Assembly: GCA_003485885.1 (NCBI GenBank)
Contig: DNHM01000096.1
Location: forward strand, 1-5,443
DNA: 5,443 nucleotides
Source of the DNA: Acidimicrobiaceae bacterium
Lineage (GTDB): Bacteria; Actinomycetota; Acidimicrobiia; Acidimicrobiales; UBA10347
Reading direction: 5' to 3'
A program made the position numbers and the translations under genes. This document shows positions 1 through 5,443 of this stretch, in pieces (position 1 is the stretch's first letter; each line of letters begins with the position of its first letter). The notes beneath the pieces were generated by a model. That model made no database searches, was not told the DNA's origin, and was given only the letters and a program-made list of their open reading frames with translations.

Positions 1-672
1 CACGACGATCGTGCCAGGCTCTGGCGGCACATCGATCCAGTTGCCGTCGCGGTCTTCGGTTTGCAGTCCTCCGGTACTGTCCTGCAGAAGCAGGGTCAGA
101 GTTCCAGGATCGGTGTGGTAGCCAAGTGCGGTTTCGCCAAGCTCGATCAGTCCGTCGCGCTGATCTTCGGGTACGGGATCGCCCACGGGGTAGTGATTGA
201 GGCGGACCGGGCTGTTGGCCGAATTGAACGCCATCTTGGTTTGTGACTCGGGACCCAGTTCGAGGACCTGGTGCAGCAGGCCAAGGGTACGAGTGGCTAG
301 CGAGGTGAACTCGGTGTGGAACTCGACCATGGCGTCGCGGAAGCCAGCCAGATTCTCGGGCCACCGGTTGTACTTGTCTCGCTCCGGAGTGTTCGGATCA
401 GTGAAGTCGAAAACCTGCTTGTGGTCGCGTTTGCGTTTGGTGAGTTCGCGATCGAAGTATCCCAGCGGGTTGTTTTCGGTGCGGCGCAGCGGTTCGGTCA
501 CCTGCGGACCTGCGTCGAAGAAACGGGCAGCCTGTTCCCAGGTGCGTTCGATCAGTGCATCGGCTCCGTGGCCACTGATCAGGAAGAAGCCGTGTTCGCG
601 ACAGGCTTCGTCGAGCGCAGCGGTCGACTCAGGTGTTGGCGCTGACAGATCGATGACTGGTACTTGGCTCAT
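1..672 (-). CDS. 2-oxoglutarate/Fe(II)-dependent oxygenase, isopenicillin N synthase-like family (partial, C-terminus missing)
   Basis: Non-heme iron oxygenase; the family uses Fe(II), O2 and usually 2-oxoglutarate to oxidise small molecules in the cytoplasm. The 224 visible residues start MSQVPVIDLSA, the usual opening of the DIOX_N domain, followed by REHGFFLISGHG (residues 25-36), FFDAG and NNPLGYF (67-73). The core has RLNHYPVGD (157-165) and HTDPGTLTLL from residue 186, where H186 and D188 are the first two iron ligands. The distal His and the RxS motif that binds 2-oxoglutarate lie past the window edge, so an intact active site cannot be confirmed. The frame is open to base 1. The ATG overlaps the nitroreductase stop as ATGA and has no clear ribosome binding site, so translation is probably coupled. 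The substrate cannot be predicted; plant-type dioxygenases and bacterial IPNS-like proteins share these motifs. Confidence 0.9.
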   Translation of the reverse strand, partial: MSQVPVIDLSAPTPESTAALDEACREHGFFLISGHGADALIERTWEQAARFFDAGPQVTEPLRRTENNPLGYFDRELTKRKRDHKQVFDFTDPNTPERDKYNRWPENLAGFRDAMVEFHTEFTSLATRTLGLLHQVLELGPESQTKMAFNSANSPVRLNHYPVGDPVPEDQRDGLIELGETALGYHTDPGTLTLLLQDSTGGLQTEDRDGNWIDVPPEPGTIVV

Positions 673-1322
673 AGGAAGGTCGCGAAAACATCGACGGTTG
701 CCCGTTCACTGACCAGTGAGTTGATGGGATGGTCGGTGTTTGCCTTGCCGATGGCGACCCCGCAGAACAGCATGAGTTCTTCCGGCGCATTGGTGAAGCT
801 GCGAACCTGTTCGTGAGCGGCCGACCAGGCCTCCTGGGGGCAGGTCTGATAGCGAGCCTCTTCTGCGAGCAGCATGAACGTCTGGAGGAACATGCCGAGA
901 TCAGACCACTGGGGTTTACCCATGCCCCGATCGACGTAACAGAAGATCGCGGCAGGTGCTCCGAAGAAGTCCATGTTGCGGGCGAACTGCTTGAGTCGAC
1001 CTGGTTTGTCATCGCGACCGACGCCGATGCTTGCATACATCTGCTCGCCCAACTCGAATCGATAGGTGCGATACGGGTCCCACAGGCTTGGTGGGTAGAT
1101 GTCGTATTCCATCTCGGTGGTGGCAGGTTCATCGACCATGTGCTGACGGAAGCCGGCCATCGAGTCACCATTGATGACCCAGATCTTCCACGGTTGCACG
1201 TTGCCGCCCGATGGTGACCGCGACGCTTTCTCAAGCAGCTCTCGGATCACGGCGTCGTCGATGGGATCGGGCAGGAAGTCACGGGTTGACTTTCGCTTCA
1301 TCACTGCATCCGTGACGTTCAT
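669..1322 (-). CDS. FMN-dependent nitroreductase family protein
   Basis: Flavin enzyme that reduces nitro groups, quinones or related substrates with NAD(P)H; cytoplasmic and normally a homodimer with FMN at the interface. The 217 residues match the usual family length. The N-terminal FMN-phosphate motif is KRKSTRDF (residues 9-16) and the second signature is SRSPSGGNVQPW (34-45). The C-terminal GVAIGKAN (188-195) and the late Arg (R207) also fit the family. The frame extends upstream to 1577, but the ATG at 1322 is chosen because the nitroreductase homology starts with MNVTDAVMKRKSTRDF and a GAGGAG ribosome binding site lies 10 bases upstream. It overlaps the oxygenase start by four bases (ATGA). 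A 98-base gap separates it from the deacylase gene, so it may also have its own promoter. The physiological substrate is unknown; flavin destruction or iodotyrosine-type dehalogenation are other jobs within the superfamily. Confidence 0.93.
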   Translation of the reverse strand: MNVTDAVMKRKSTRDFLPDPIDDAVIRELLEKASRSPSGGNVQPWKIWVINGDSMAGFRQHMVDEPATTEMEYDIYPPSLWDPYRTYRFELGEQMYASIGVGRDDKPGRLKQFARNMDFFGAPAAIFCYVDRGMGKPQWSDLGMFLQTFMLLAEEARYQTCPQEAWSAAHEQVRSFTNAPEELMLFCGVAIGKANTDHPINSLVSERATVDVFATFL

Positions 1323-1332
1323 CGGTGGTTGG

Positions 1333-1338
1333 CTCCTC
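1333..1338 (-). promoter_or_regulatory. Ribosome binding site of the nitroreductase gene
   Basis: GAGGAG on the minus strand, 10 bases before the ATG at 1322. It decides the start: longer upstream starts in this frame would lie inside the preceding deacylase gene. The surrounding gap (1323-1420) shows no convincing terminator. A TAGCGT hexamer (TANNNT type) is present in it, but no good -35 partner is visible. Confidence 0.75.
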
Positions 1339-1420
1339 AAGTTGGGGTCTGGGTCCACTACGACGCTAGCTGTCCGCTGATTGATCGGGCGAATACGGTT
1401 GTGATGTCGTAGGTGGGCGC

Positions 1421-1891
1421 TCAGCTGACCGCAGAAGGTGTGGCACCGGTTATTTCGACCAGGCGTTCGGGCGTTATCTCGAACACGGCATCGGGCGCAC
1501 CCGCTGCAGCCCACACTGTTTGCCATGTCAGCAGGTCTGTATCGATCACCGATCGCAGTGGTGTCGGATGCCCACACGGAGGGATGCCGCCGATGGCAAA
1601 CCCAGTGGCGATTCGGGCTTCGTCGGCGTTGGCCTTCCCGAGCTTGTCGACATCAAAAAGCGTGGCCGCTTTGGTTTCGTCGACCCGATTGACTCCAGAC
1701 GTGAGCACAAGCACAAGTTCGTCACCAGCTTTGAAGATGAGCGATTTCACGATCTGGCCCAGCTCACACCCGAGTGCTTCTGCTGCCTGTTGAGCAGTGC
1801 GCGTGTCTTTCGGGAACGTGTTCACCTCGGGTTGGATGCCGAGTTTGGTTGCGGCGGCCACGAACCGCTCAACCGCTGGCGCTTGGGCCAC
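1421..1891 (-). CDS. YbaK/ProX-type aminoacyl-tRNA deacylase
   Basis: Free-standing editing-domain protein of the YbaK/ProX/INS family, which hydrolyses mischarged aminoacyl-tRNAs such as Cys-tRNA(Pro) or Ala-tRNA(Pro) in trans. Starting from the GTG at 1891 it is 156 residues, the normal family length. Visible signatures are the early T(25)FPKDTRTAQQAAEALG, then QIVKSLIF (46-53) with the conserved catalytic-site Lys K49, then LVLTSGVNRVD (61-71), and the loop GFAIGGIPPCGHP (97-109), which matches the family's G-GG-P-GH pattern. An ATG at 1957 in the same frame would lie inside the upstream hydrolase gene and add 22 residues unlike the family. The GTG shares its first base with the hydrolase stop (TAGTG), implying coupling; the ribosome binding site is weak. 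Which mischarged tRNA it edits cannot be read from sequence. Confidence 0.92.
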   Translation of the reverse strand: MAQAPAVERFVAAATKLGIQPEVNTFPKDTRTAQQAAEALGCELGQIVKSLIFKAGDELVLVLTSGVNRVDETKAATLFDVDKLGKANADEARIATGFAIGGIPPCGHPTPLRSVIDTDLLTWQTVWAAAGAPDAVFEITPERLVEITGATPSAVS

Positions 1892-2583
1892 TAAGCCACG
1901 GTCCCGAGCAACGCAAGTGTGCGTGTCCACGCGGTTTCGGTCGCTGCTTCGTCCCATGCACCCATGGGGTTTTCTTCGTTGGTGAAACCATGGCTAGTAC
2001 CGGGATACACGTGGAAGTTCACGTCCTTGCCGAGCTCGCGGAGCTGGGCAGCGAGCGCTTCACACGTCTCGGGCGGGAAGAAGTCGTCGTTCGCTGCGAA
2101 GTGACCCTCGACCTTGGCGCTGAGTCCAGACCAGTCGATGGAATCGTCGCCAAGTGGCGCACCGTAGAACGGAGCAGCCACGCTGATCTTGTCGCCCCCG
2201 AGCGCGCACAACCGCAAGGTGAGTAGACCGCCCATACAGAAGCCGGTAACACCAACGGTGCTGCTGGTGCATGCATCGTGTGCGAGGAGGGCTTCGACCG
2301 CACCCAACATGTCCTTGGCGGCGCGATCAGGTGGCAGGTTGGTCATGAGTGCACCCGCCTTGTCCATCTCGGTGTGTTCGGCCATTTCGCCGTGGTAGAG
2401 ATCGGGTGCCAGAGCGGTGTAGCCAGCTTCGGCCAACCGGTCACACACGGCCTTGATCTGAGGGACGAGACCCCACCACTCCTGCAGCACAATGATCCCG
2501 GGGCCACTGCCGCTTGTCGGGGTTGCGAGGTATCCCCGAGCGTTGGTGCCGTTGACGGCGAATTCGATCATCTCTGCAGGCAT
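1891..2583 (-). CDS. Dienelactone hydrolase family protein
   Basis: Alpha/beta hydrolase of the dienelactone hydrolase family, whose founder opens dienelactone to maleylacetate in chloroaromatic degradation; many relatives act on other esters or lactones. The 230-residue length is typical. The Cys-His-Asp triad is visible: C116 in the nucleophile elbow GFCMGG (114-119), D166 in AANDDFFP (163-170) and H198 in GTSHGF (195-200). The family's regulatory Glu is E35 in QEWWG (34-38), and APDLYHG (59-65) is also characteristic. No signal peptide is seen, so it should be cytoplasmic. The ATG has a GGAG ribosome binding site seven bases upstream. Its stop overlaps the deacylase start. No ring-cleavage or chlorocatechol genes are present in the window, so a role in aromatic degradation is not supported by context. 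Confidence 0.94.
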   Translation of the reverse strand: MPAEMIEFAVNGTNARGYLATPTSGSGPGIIVLQEWWGLVPQIKAVCDRLAEAGYTALAPDLYHGEMAEHTEMDKAGALMTNLPPDRAAKDMLGAVEALLAHDACTSSTVGVTGFCMGGLLTLRLCALGGDKISVAAPFYGAPLGDDSIDWSGLSAKVEGHFAANDDFFPPETCEALAAQLRELGKDVNFHVYPGTSHGFTNEENPMGAWDEAATETAWTRTLALLGTVA

Positions 2584-2590
2584 AGCAGTA

Positions 2591-2594
2591 CTCC
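2591..2594 (-). promoter_or_regulatory. Ribosome binding site of the dienelactone hydrolase gene
   Basis: GGAG on the minus strand with a seven-base spacer to the ATG at 2583. It lies only two bases from the 18-base tandem repeat. Confidence 0.7.
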
Positions 2595-2596
2595 GT

Positions 2597-2632
2597 GTTT
2601 CTGGTGGTTGCTCGGTTTCTGGTGGTTGCTCG
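2597..2632 (-). repeat. Perfect tandem duplication of an 18-base unit upstream of the hydrolase gene
   Basis: Two adjacent identical copies (2597-2614 and 2615-2632), read on the minus strand as CGAGCAACCACCAGAAAC. They fill the space immediately before the hydrolase ribosome binding site. I see no third copy in the window. They could be paired protein-binding sites, a leader-RNA element or simply a recent slippage duplication; sequence alone does not decide. Confidence 0.9.
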
Positions 2633-2638
2633 ACGATA
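2633..2638 (-). promoter_or_regulatory. Possible -10 element for the hydrolase-deacylase genes
   Basis: TATCGT on the minus strand fits the loose actinobacterial TANNNT form and abuts the tandem repeat. A TGGACA (2662-2667) resembles a -35 box but the 23-base spacer is too long, so support is weak. The rest of the gap between the kinase and hydrolase genes (2639-2696) holds nothing else I can name. Confidence 0.2.
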
Positions 2639-2696
2639 CAACAGCTGATCTCATCCTGAATTGTCCAGGTGTATTGGTTCTCAGGGATCGTTGCAG

Positions 2697-3566
2697 CTAG
2701 AGCGCAAGCAGGGTGGTGAACAGATCGGTGCCAATACGTTCCATGATGGGATCATCGTCGCTATGAGCGAGATAGACGACAGCGAAGTGGGCAGCCCAGC
2801 CTCGTGCTCGTTCCCATGCTGCGTCATCGGCACCAGCGTGGTCGGCGACCGTATCGATGTGGCCGGGCACGAGCATAAAAGCACCAGCAAGGTCGGTTGC
2901 CCGGTCACCGGCGCAGATATCACCCCAGTCGATCACCGCGCTGAGTTCGCCATGGTCGACGACCATATTGCGCATGTGAAGGTCGCCGTGCAGCCAGACG
3001 TGTTCGGAAGAAGACGGGATCGCACAGGCGGTGTCGAAGATTGCCGTGATGCGATCCCGGTCGAACTGGTCGTCGATTTGGTCCACATTCGTAGCGAAGG
3101 ACGTTGCTCGATTAACGAGTGGGCAACCACGAAACTTGTTGACCGGAGCGTCGGTTGGCGCAGTGGTGTGCAGTTGTCGAAAGAACGTGCCAAGCAGCGT
3201 GGCGGTGTTTGTCGGATTGTTGAGAGTGTGACCAACAGCATCGGCTCCGGCGAAGAACGGTGTGACCGACCACGGCCAGGGAAAGTCCAACGTTGGTGTA
3301 CCGGTGTGGATGGGCGACGGAATGGGCATGTCGAGTTGCGCTGCAAGGATCGGCAACCACGACTGTTCGTGCAGGACCAATGGGGCGGCCACCTGTCGGT
3401 GCGGCACTCGTACAATCGCATCATCACCTAGGCGGAAGTTGGTGTTGTCCCAACCCCGTGAGAGCTCCCGCAATGGGAGGTTGGCGAGGGTCGGGCATTG
3501 GTCACGTAGTAGCGCTCGTACCAAAGGTTGCGTGATCTCGATCTCAGGTTCTGGACGGTTCGCCAC
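2697..3566 (-). CDS. Aminoglycoside phosphotransferase (APH) family kinase
   Basis: Protein-kinase-fold small-molecule kinase of the APH/choline kinase superfamily, 289 residues. It has the nucleotide-loop region SRGWDNTNFRLGDDAIVRVPHR (starting at residue 36), the catalytic loop HGDLHMRN (193-200) with D195 as likely base and N200 as metal ligand, and the metal-binding IDWGD (212-216) followed by GDRATDLA (220-227). The residue at the usual ATP-binding Lys position is Arg (R53 in VRVPHR), common in the branch of environmental APH homologues often not tied to resistance. The start is GTG with no strong ribosome binding site, so the exact start is less certain than the gene. A 74-base gap precedes it, without a clear promoter or terminator; an eight-base palindrome CGGTACCG (3574-3581) is the only structure noted. 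The substrate is unknown; antibiotic resistance should not be assumed. Confidence 0.92.
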   Translation of the reverse strand: MANRPEPEIEITQPLVRALLRDQCPTLANLPLRELSRGWDNTNFRLGDDAIVRVPHRQVAAPLVLHEQSWLPILAAQLDMPIPSPIHTGTPTLDFPWPWSVTPFFAGADAVGHTLNNPTNTATLLGTFFRQLHTTAPTDAPVNKFRGCPLVNRATSFATNVDQIDDQFDRDRITAIFDTACAIPSSSEHVWLHGDLHMRNMVVDHGELSAVIDWGDICAGDRATDLAGAFMLVPGHIDTVADHAGADDAAWERARGWAAHFAVVYLAHSDDDPIMERIGTDLFTTLLAL

Positions 3567-3640
3567 CAGCGAACGGTACCGCCGCCGTCCAGTAGCTTGC
3601 AGCCGACCGAGAGACCCAGGATGTGCGTCGACGGGTGGAG

Positions 3641-4189
3641 CTAGAGTCCCGAGTCGGCAACCGAGGTGCGCAACCGGCGGCCGTCTTCGTCAGGGAAGAC
3701 GAAACAGATCACATTGCGGTCGCCTTCGTCGGTCCAGGTCTCAAAGCTCGGCACAATGGCGCCGATCTCAAGTTTCGATAGCACGTACTCCAGGCCAACG
3801 AACGACTCGAACTCGTCGAGGCACGCACGCTCGGCCCACCGACGCAACGTCTCTTCAGCAGGGGCGGGGTCGTCGTCGTCGGCTGGGTACTCCGTGAGGA
3901 AGTAGGCCTCGCGGTCATGGGGACCATCGCAACCTACGAGCGTGGTGATCTGCTGCAGGAAGTCAGCCCGGTCTTGATAGACGTACTCGTTGAAGCAGTC
4001 GCCTGCTGTGATATTCGATGGGTTTGTCGACACACCGGAAAGTTGTTCCGGGTCGCTGGCGTCGAAGGTGTCGGATGTTGGTTCAGCTTCGACGATGATC
4101 TCGGGTCCGATGGTTTCGCCGTCGGCGCTGCCACGAGCGCATGCCACCGCGGTGAGTGCGAGCGCGCACCCAAGTAGAAACCAACGCAT
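3641..4189 (-). CDS. Secreted lipoprotein with septum-formation-like (Septum_form) domain
   Basis: A 182-residue lipoprotein. The signal peptide is MRWFLLGCALALTAVAC, with a lipobox-like AVA before C17, so the mature protein should be lipid-anchored on the outer face of the membrane. After an acidic linker, the domain from about residue 60 has AGDCFNEY (C65), VGCDGPHDREAYF (C87, P90, H91), RACLDEF (C123), then TWTDEGDRNVICF (W152, C162). This GDCF, C-x2-PH-x-E and W-x-x-G/D-R-x-x-C order resembles the actinobacterial Septum_form domain (PF13845). The four cysteines besides C17 could form two disulfides. The ATG at 4189 is chosen because it begins the signal peptide; an upstream TTG in this frame would run into the preceding gene. 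No good ribosome binding site is seen. It follows the acidic membrane gene by 25 bases. Despite the family name, a division role is not established. Confidence 0.82.
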   Translation of the reverse strand: MRWFLLGCALALTAVACARGSADGETIGPEIIVEAEPTSDTFDASDPEQLSGVSTNPSNITAGDCFNEYVYQDRADFLQQITTLVGCDGPHDREAYFLTEYPADDDDPAPAEETLRRWAERACLDEFESFVGLEYVLSKLEIGAIVPSFETWTDEGDRNVICFVFPDEDGRRLRTSVADSGL

Positions 4190-4214
4190 GAGACGAGCGT
4201 AGAGTCTTGCCCCG

Positions 4215-4781
4215 CTAGTAGCTGGGCAAGGCCTGGTCAACGTTGACGAACGTAGACCACAATACGATCGCGAACGGAACAAGACCCACTGCGTACAACG
4301 TCCATTTGCGGTCGAGGCGATTGCCCATGAACCAGGCTGCGATCCAGATAAAGAGTCCAGAGATTCCCCACATGACGGCAGGTTTCACCTTTGTTGAATC
4401 GCCGTTTAGGCCTTCGCCAAAGTCGTCGGTGCTTTGTGTGGTTTGAGACGAAGCGAGTTCAGCCCCATCTCCGGTCAGATCCACGACGTCGGCCTCATCG
4501 TCAGCGACGACGTCGCCATCTACACCTTCGGCGGCGTCTGCGACTTCGGTGGTCGCCTCGTCGGCAGCGCCGGGTTGGGAATCGGCGCTGTCATCGTCTG
4601 GGCTCCCGAGACCAGCAGCGACGTCGTCGTCATCAGGCTCGATTGGATTGCCGTCGGCATCGACGCTTGGGTCATCGTCGGCTGCAACGTCGTCGCCGAT
4701 GATTACTTGTTCCTCTTCACGGTACCTCGGCGTCGCCGTCGACAGCTTGGGCGGCAGCCGCTCGTTCGTCGATGTCTTCAT
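4215..4781 (-). CDS. Unrecognised acidic low-complexity protein with two C-terminal membrane helices (start uncertain)
   Basis: I do not recognise this protein. From the ATG at 4781 it is 188 residues. Residues 22-128 contain 37 Asp or Glu and no Lys or Arg, with runs such as DDDD at 50-53, and are surely disordered. Two hydrophobic helices follow, about 135-152 and 161-181, joined by the basic loop GNRLDRKW, which should face the cytoplasm. By the positive-inside rule the acidic part and the C-terminus would be outside, yet no signal peptide precedes the acidic part. There is no LPxTG-type sorting motif. The first 64 coding bases plus overlap lie inside the sortase 3' end in another frame, and residues 1-20 are basic and unlike the rest. 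The real start may lie near 4703, or the segment may be the C-terminus of the sortase through a +1 shift. Confidence 0.6.
   Translation of the reverse strand: MKTSTNERLPPKLSTATPRYREEEQVIIGDDVAADDDPSVDADGNPIEPDDDDVAAGLGSPDDDSADSQPGAADEATTEVADAAEGVDGDVVADDEADVVDLTGDGAELASSQTTQSTDDFGEGLNGDSTKVKPAVMWGISGLFIWIAAWFMGNRLDRKWTLYAVGLVPFAIVLWSTFVNVDQALPSY
4711..4716 (-). promoter_or_regulatory. Shine-Dalgarno-like AGAGGA directly after the sortase stop
   Basis: AGAGGA on the minus strand touches the sortase TGA (4719-4717). No ATG, GTG or TTG in the acidic frame follows at a suitable distance; the in-frame codons seven and ten bases downstream are both ATC. It could serve a rare AUC start for the acidic protein or be coincidental, since GAA GAG GAA is also coding in that frame. 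Confidence 0.3.
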
Positions 4782-5443
4782 TGGCGAGTGTCACTGCTCC
4801 GAGTTCAGCTGCGTCTGCGCGTGGAATGGTCGGCGCTGGTTCGCCGACAAGCTCAGCCTGCACGATGATGCGCTGCCGCGCGCTGTACTTCGGATGACAC
4901 GCGGTCAGGGTCAAGATGTTCTGACCCTCCTTCTGGTCAAGTACCTGAGTGCCACTCGGGGCCACAATGAAATATCCAAGGTCGGGGCCTGCGGGGTCTC
5001 GGGGGTCTTCGAAACCGAGCACGCGATATTCGAACGTGCCCTGGGCTGTAGTCACGAAAATGGGGTCGCCAGGTTGTAGTTCATCGATCCGGTGAAACGG
5101 TGCGCCGTAGGTGGTGCGGTGTCCAGCAATGGCGGCATTGCCTGCTTGACCGGGATTCGGTGTGGTCTGGTAGTGGCCAGGACCCTTGCGCAGGTCCTCG
5201 ACCGAGACGCCCTCGACAGTGATCTGGTCGACATTGATGTCAGGGATGAAGATACGGGCAAAAGCCTCGCCAGCATCCGGATACAACCTGGCCAGAATCT
5301 CCTGGCGCTCGGCGGTATCGAAGGTGCCTTCGAACAGGTCGGCAGTCGCATTGCCGACAGACCGAGGTCCAGAATCAGCGGATCTGCCGTCGTCGTTGGT
5401 GGCGTCGTTAGCGACGGCCAAAACTGCCTCGGTGTCGTTGGCG
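4717..5443 (-). CDS. Class E-type sortase (partial, N-terminus missing)
   Basis: Membrane-anchored transpeptidase that cleaves a C-terminal sorting motif on secreted proteins (LAXTG-type in class E) and links them to the cell wall. The 241 visible residues carry an acidic linker, then the beta-barrel from about ARIFIPDINVDQITVEG. The catalytic His is in AGHRTTYGAPFH (His codon 5121-5119), the Cys in LTLTACHPKYSARQR (Cys codon 4899-4897) and the Arg in that same segment (4872-4870). The TLTxCHP-x2-SA-x2-R form and the Tyr soon after the catalytic His are typical of class E. The frame is open to the window edge; a TTG at 5421 is probably an internal Leu codon, because the expected N-terminal membrane helix is not yet present. 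The visible C-terminal tail is acidic and Ala-rich and ends at TGA, overlapping the next frame. No sortase substrate is encoded in the window. Confidence 0.92.
   Translation of the reverse strand, partial: ANDTEAVLAVANDATNDDGRSADSGPRSVGNATADLFEGTFDTAERQEILARLYPDAGEAFARIFIPDINVDQITVEGVSVEDLRKGPGHYQTTPNPGQAGNAAIAGHRTTYGAPFHRIDELQPGDPIFVTTAQGTFEYRVLGFEDPRDPAGPDLGYFIVAPSGTQVLDQKEGQNILTLTACHPKYSARQRIIVQAELVGEPAPTIPRADAAELGAVTLANEDIDERAAAAQAVDGDAEVP

Noticed and set aside
197..712. Plus-strand open frame of 171 codons opposite the oxygenase
   Set aside because: Low-complexity, Arg/Ser-rich product without family features; it is the antisense shadow of the oxygenase gene.
1323..1577. N-terminal extension of the nitroreductase to 1577, which contains several Cys
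   Set aside because: It would overlap the deacylase gene, has no family resemblance, and a good ribosome binding site precedes the internal ATG at 1322.
2661..3431. Long plus-strand open frame (256 codons) opposite the APH-family kinase
   Set aside because: Its product has no recognisable motif, and the opposite strand has a full set of conserved kinase motifs. A GC-rich codon pattern easily leaves the antisense frame open.
3574..3581. Palindrome CGGTACCG before the kinase start as an operator
   Set aside because: Eight bases only, without flanking symmetry or a promoter nearby; such palindromes occur often by chance.
4391..4702. Plus-strand Arg-rich open frame that looks like a basic DNA- or RNA-binding protein
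   Set aside because: The Arg/His repeats arise from reading the GAC/GTC-rich acidic segment of the minus-strand gene on the opposite strand.
4225..4781. Acidic hairpin protein as the sortase substrate
   Set aside because: No LPxTG- or LAxTG-like motif precedes either membrane helix, and there are two helices rather than one helix with a short basic tail.

Overview
The window (GC content fairly high, by eye somewhat under 60 percent) reads as chromosomal DNA from an actinobacterium. All seven supported genes are on the minus strand, so transcription runs from the high-coordinate end to the low-coordinate end. The actinobacterial call rests on a class E-type sortase, a Septum_form-like lipoprotein, two GTG starts and GC-rich codon use. 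A less GC-rich lineage such as an acidimicrobiial marine actinobacterium would fit, but that is inference. I see no tRNA, rRNA, CRISPR array, insertion sequence or phage gene, and no gap between genes longer than about 115 bases.

In transcription order, the first block (about 5443 to 3641) is a cell-surface cluster. It holds a class E-type sortase cut off by the window edge, then an unrecognised protein with a long, purely acidic low-complexity region and two C-terminal membrane helices, then a secreted lipoprotein with a septum-formation-like domain. The sortase and acidic reading frames overlap out of frame by 65 bases if the only ATG is used. That is the least settled annotation here and the most interesting spot in the window: a +1 shift would join the two into one membrane-anchored sortase, and a Shine-Dalgarno-like AGAGGA sits directly after the sortase stop.

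The second block (3566 to 2697) is a single aminoglycoside-phosphotransferase-family kinase with intact catalytic motifs.

The third block (2583 to 1) is a set of metabolic enzymes: a dienelactone-hydrolase-family protein, a YbaK/ProX-type aminoacyl-tRNA deacylase, an FMN nitroreductase and a partial 2-oxoglutarate/Fe(II)-type oxygenase. The hydrolase and deacylase share one base (TAGTG), and the nitroreductase and oxygenase overlap by four (ATGA), so each pair is probably translationally coupled. A 98-base gap with its own ribosome binding site separates the pairs. Upstream of the hydrolase lies a perfect 18-base tandem duplication that may be regulatory. No shared pathway for these enzymes is evident from sequence; they look like a general detoxification, redox and translation-quality neighbourhood.
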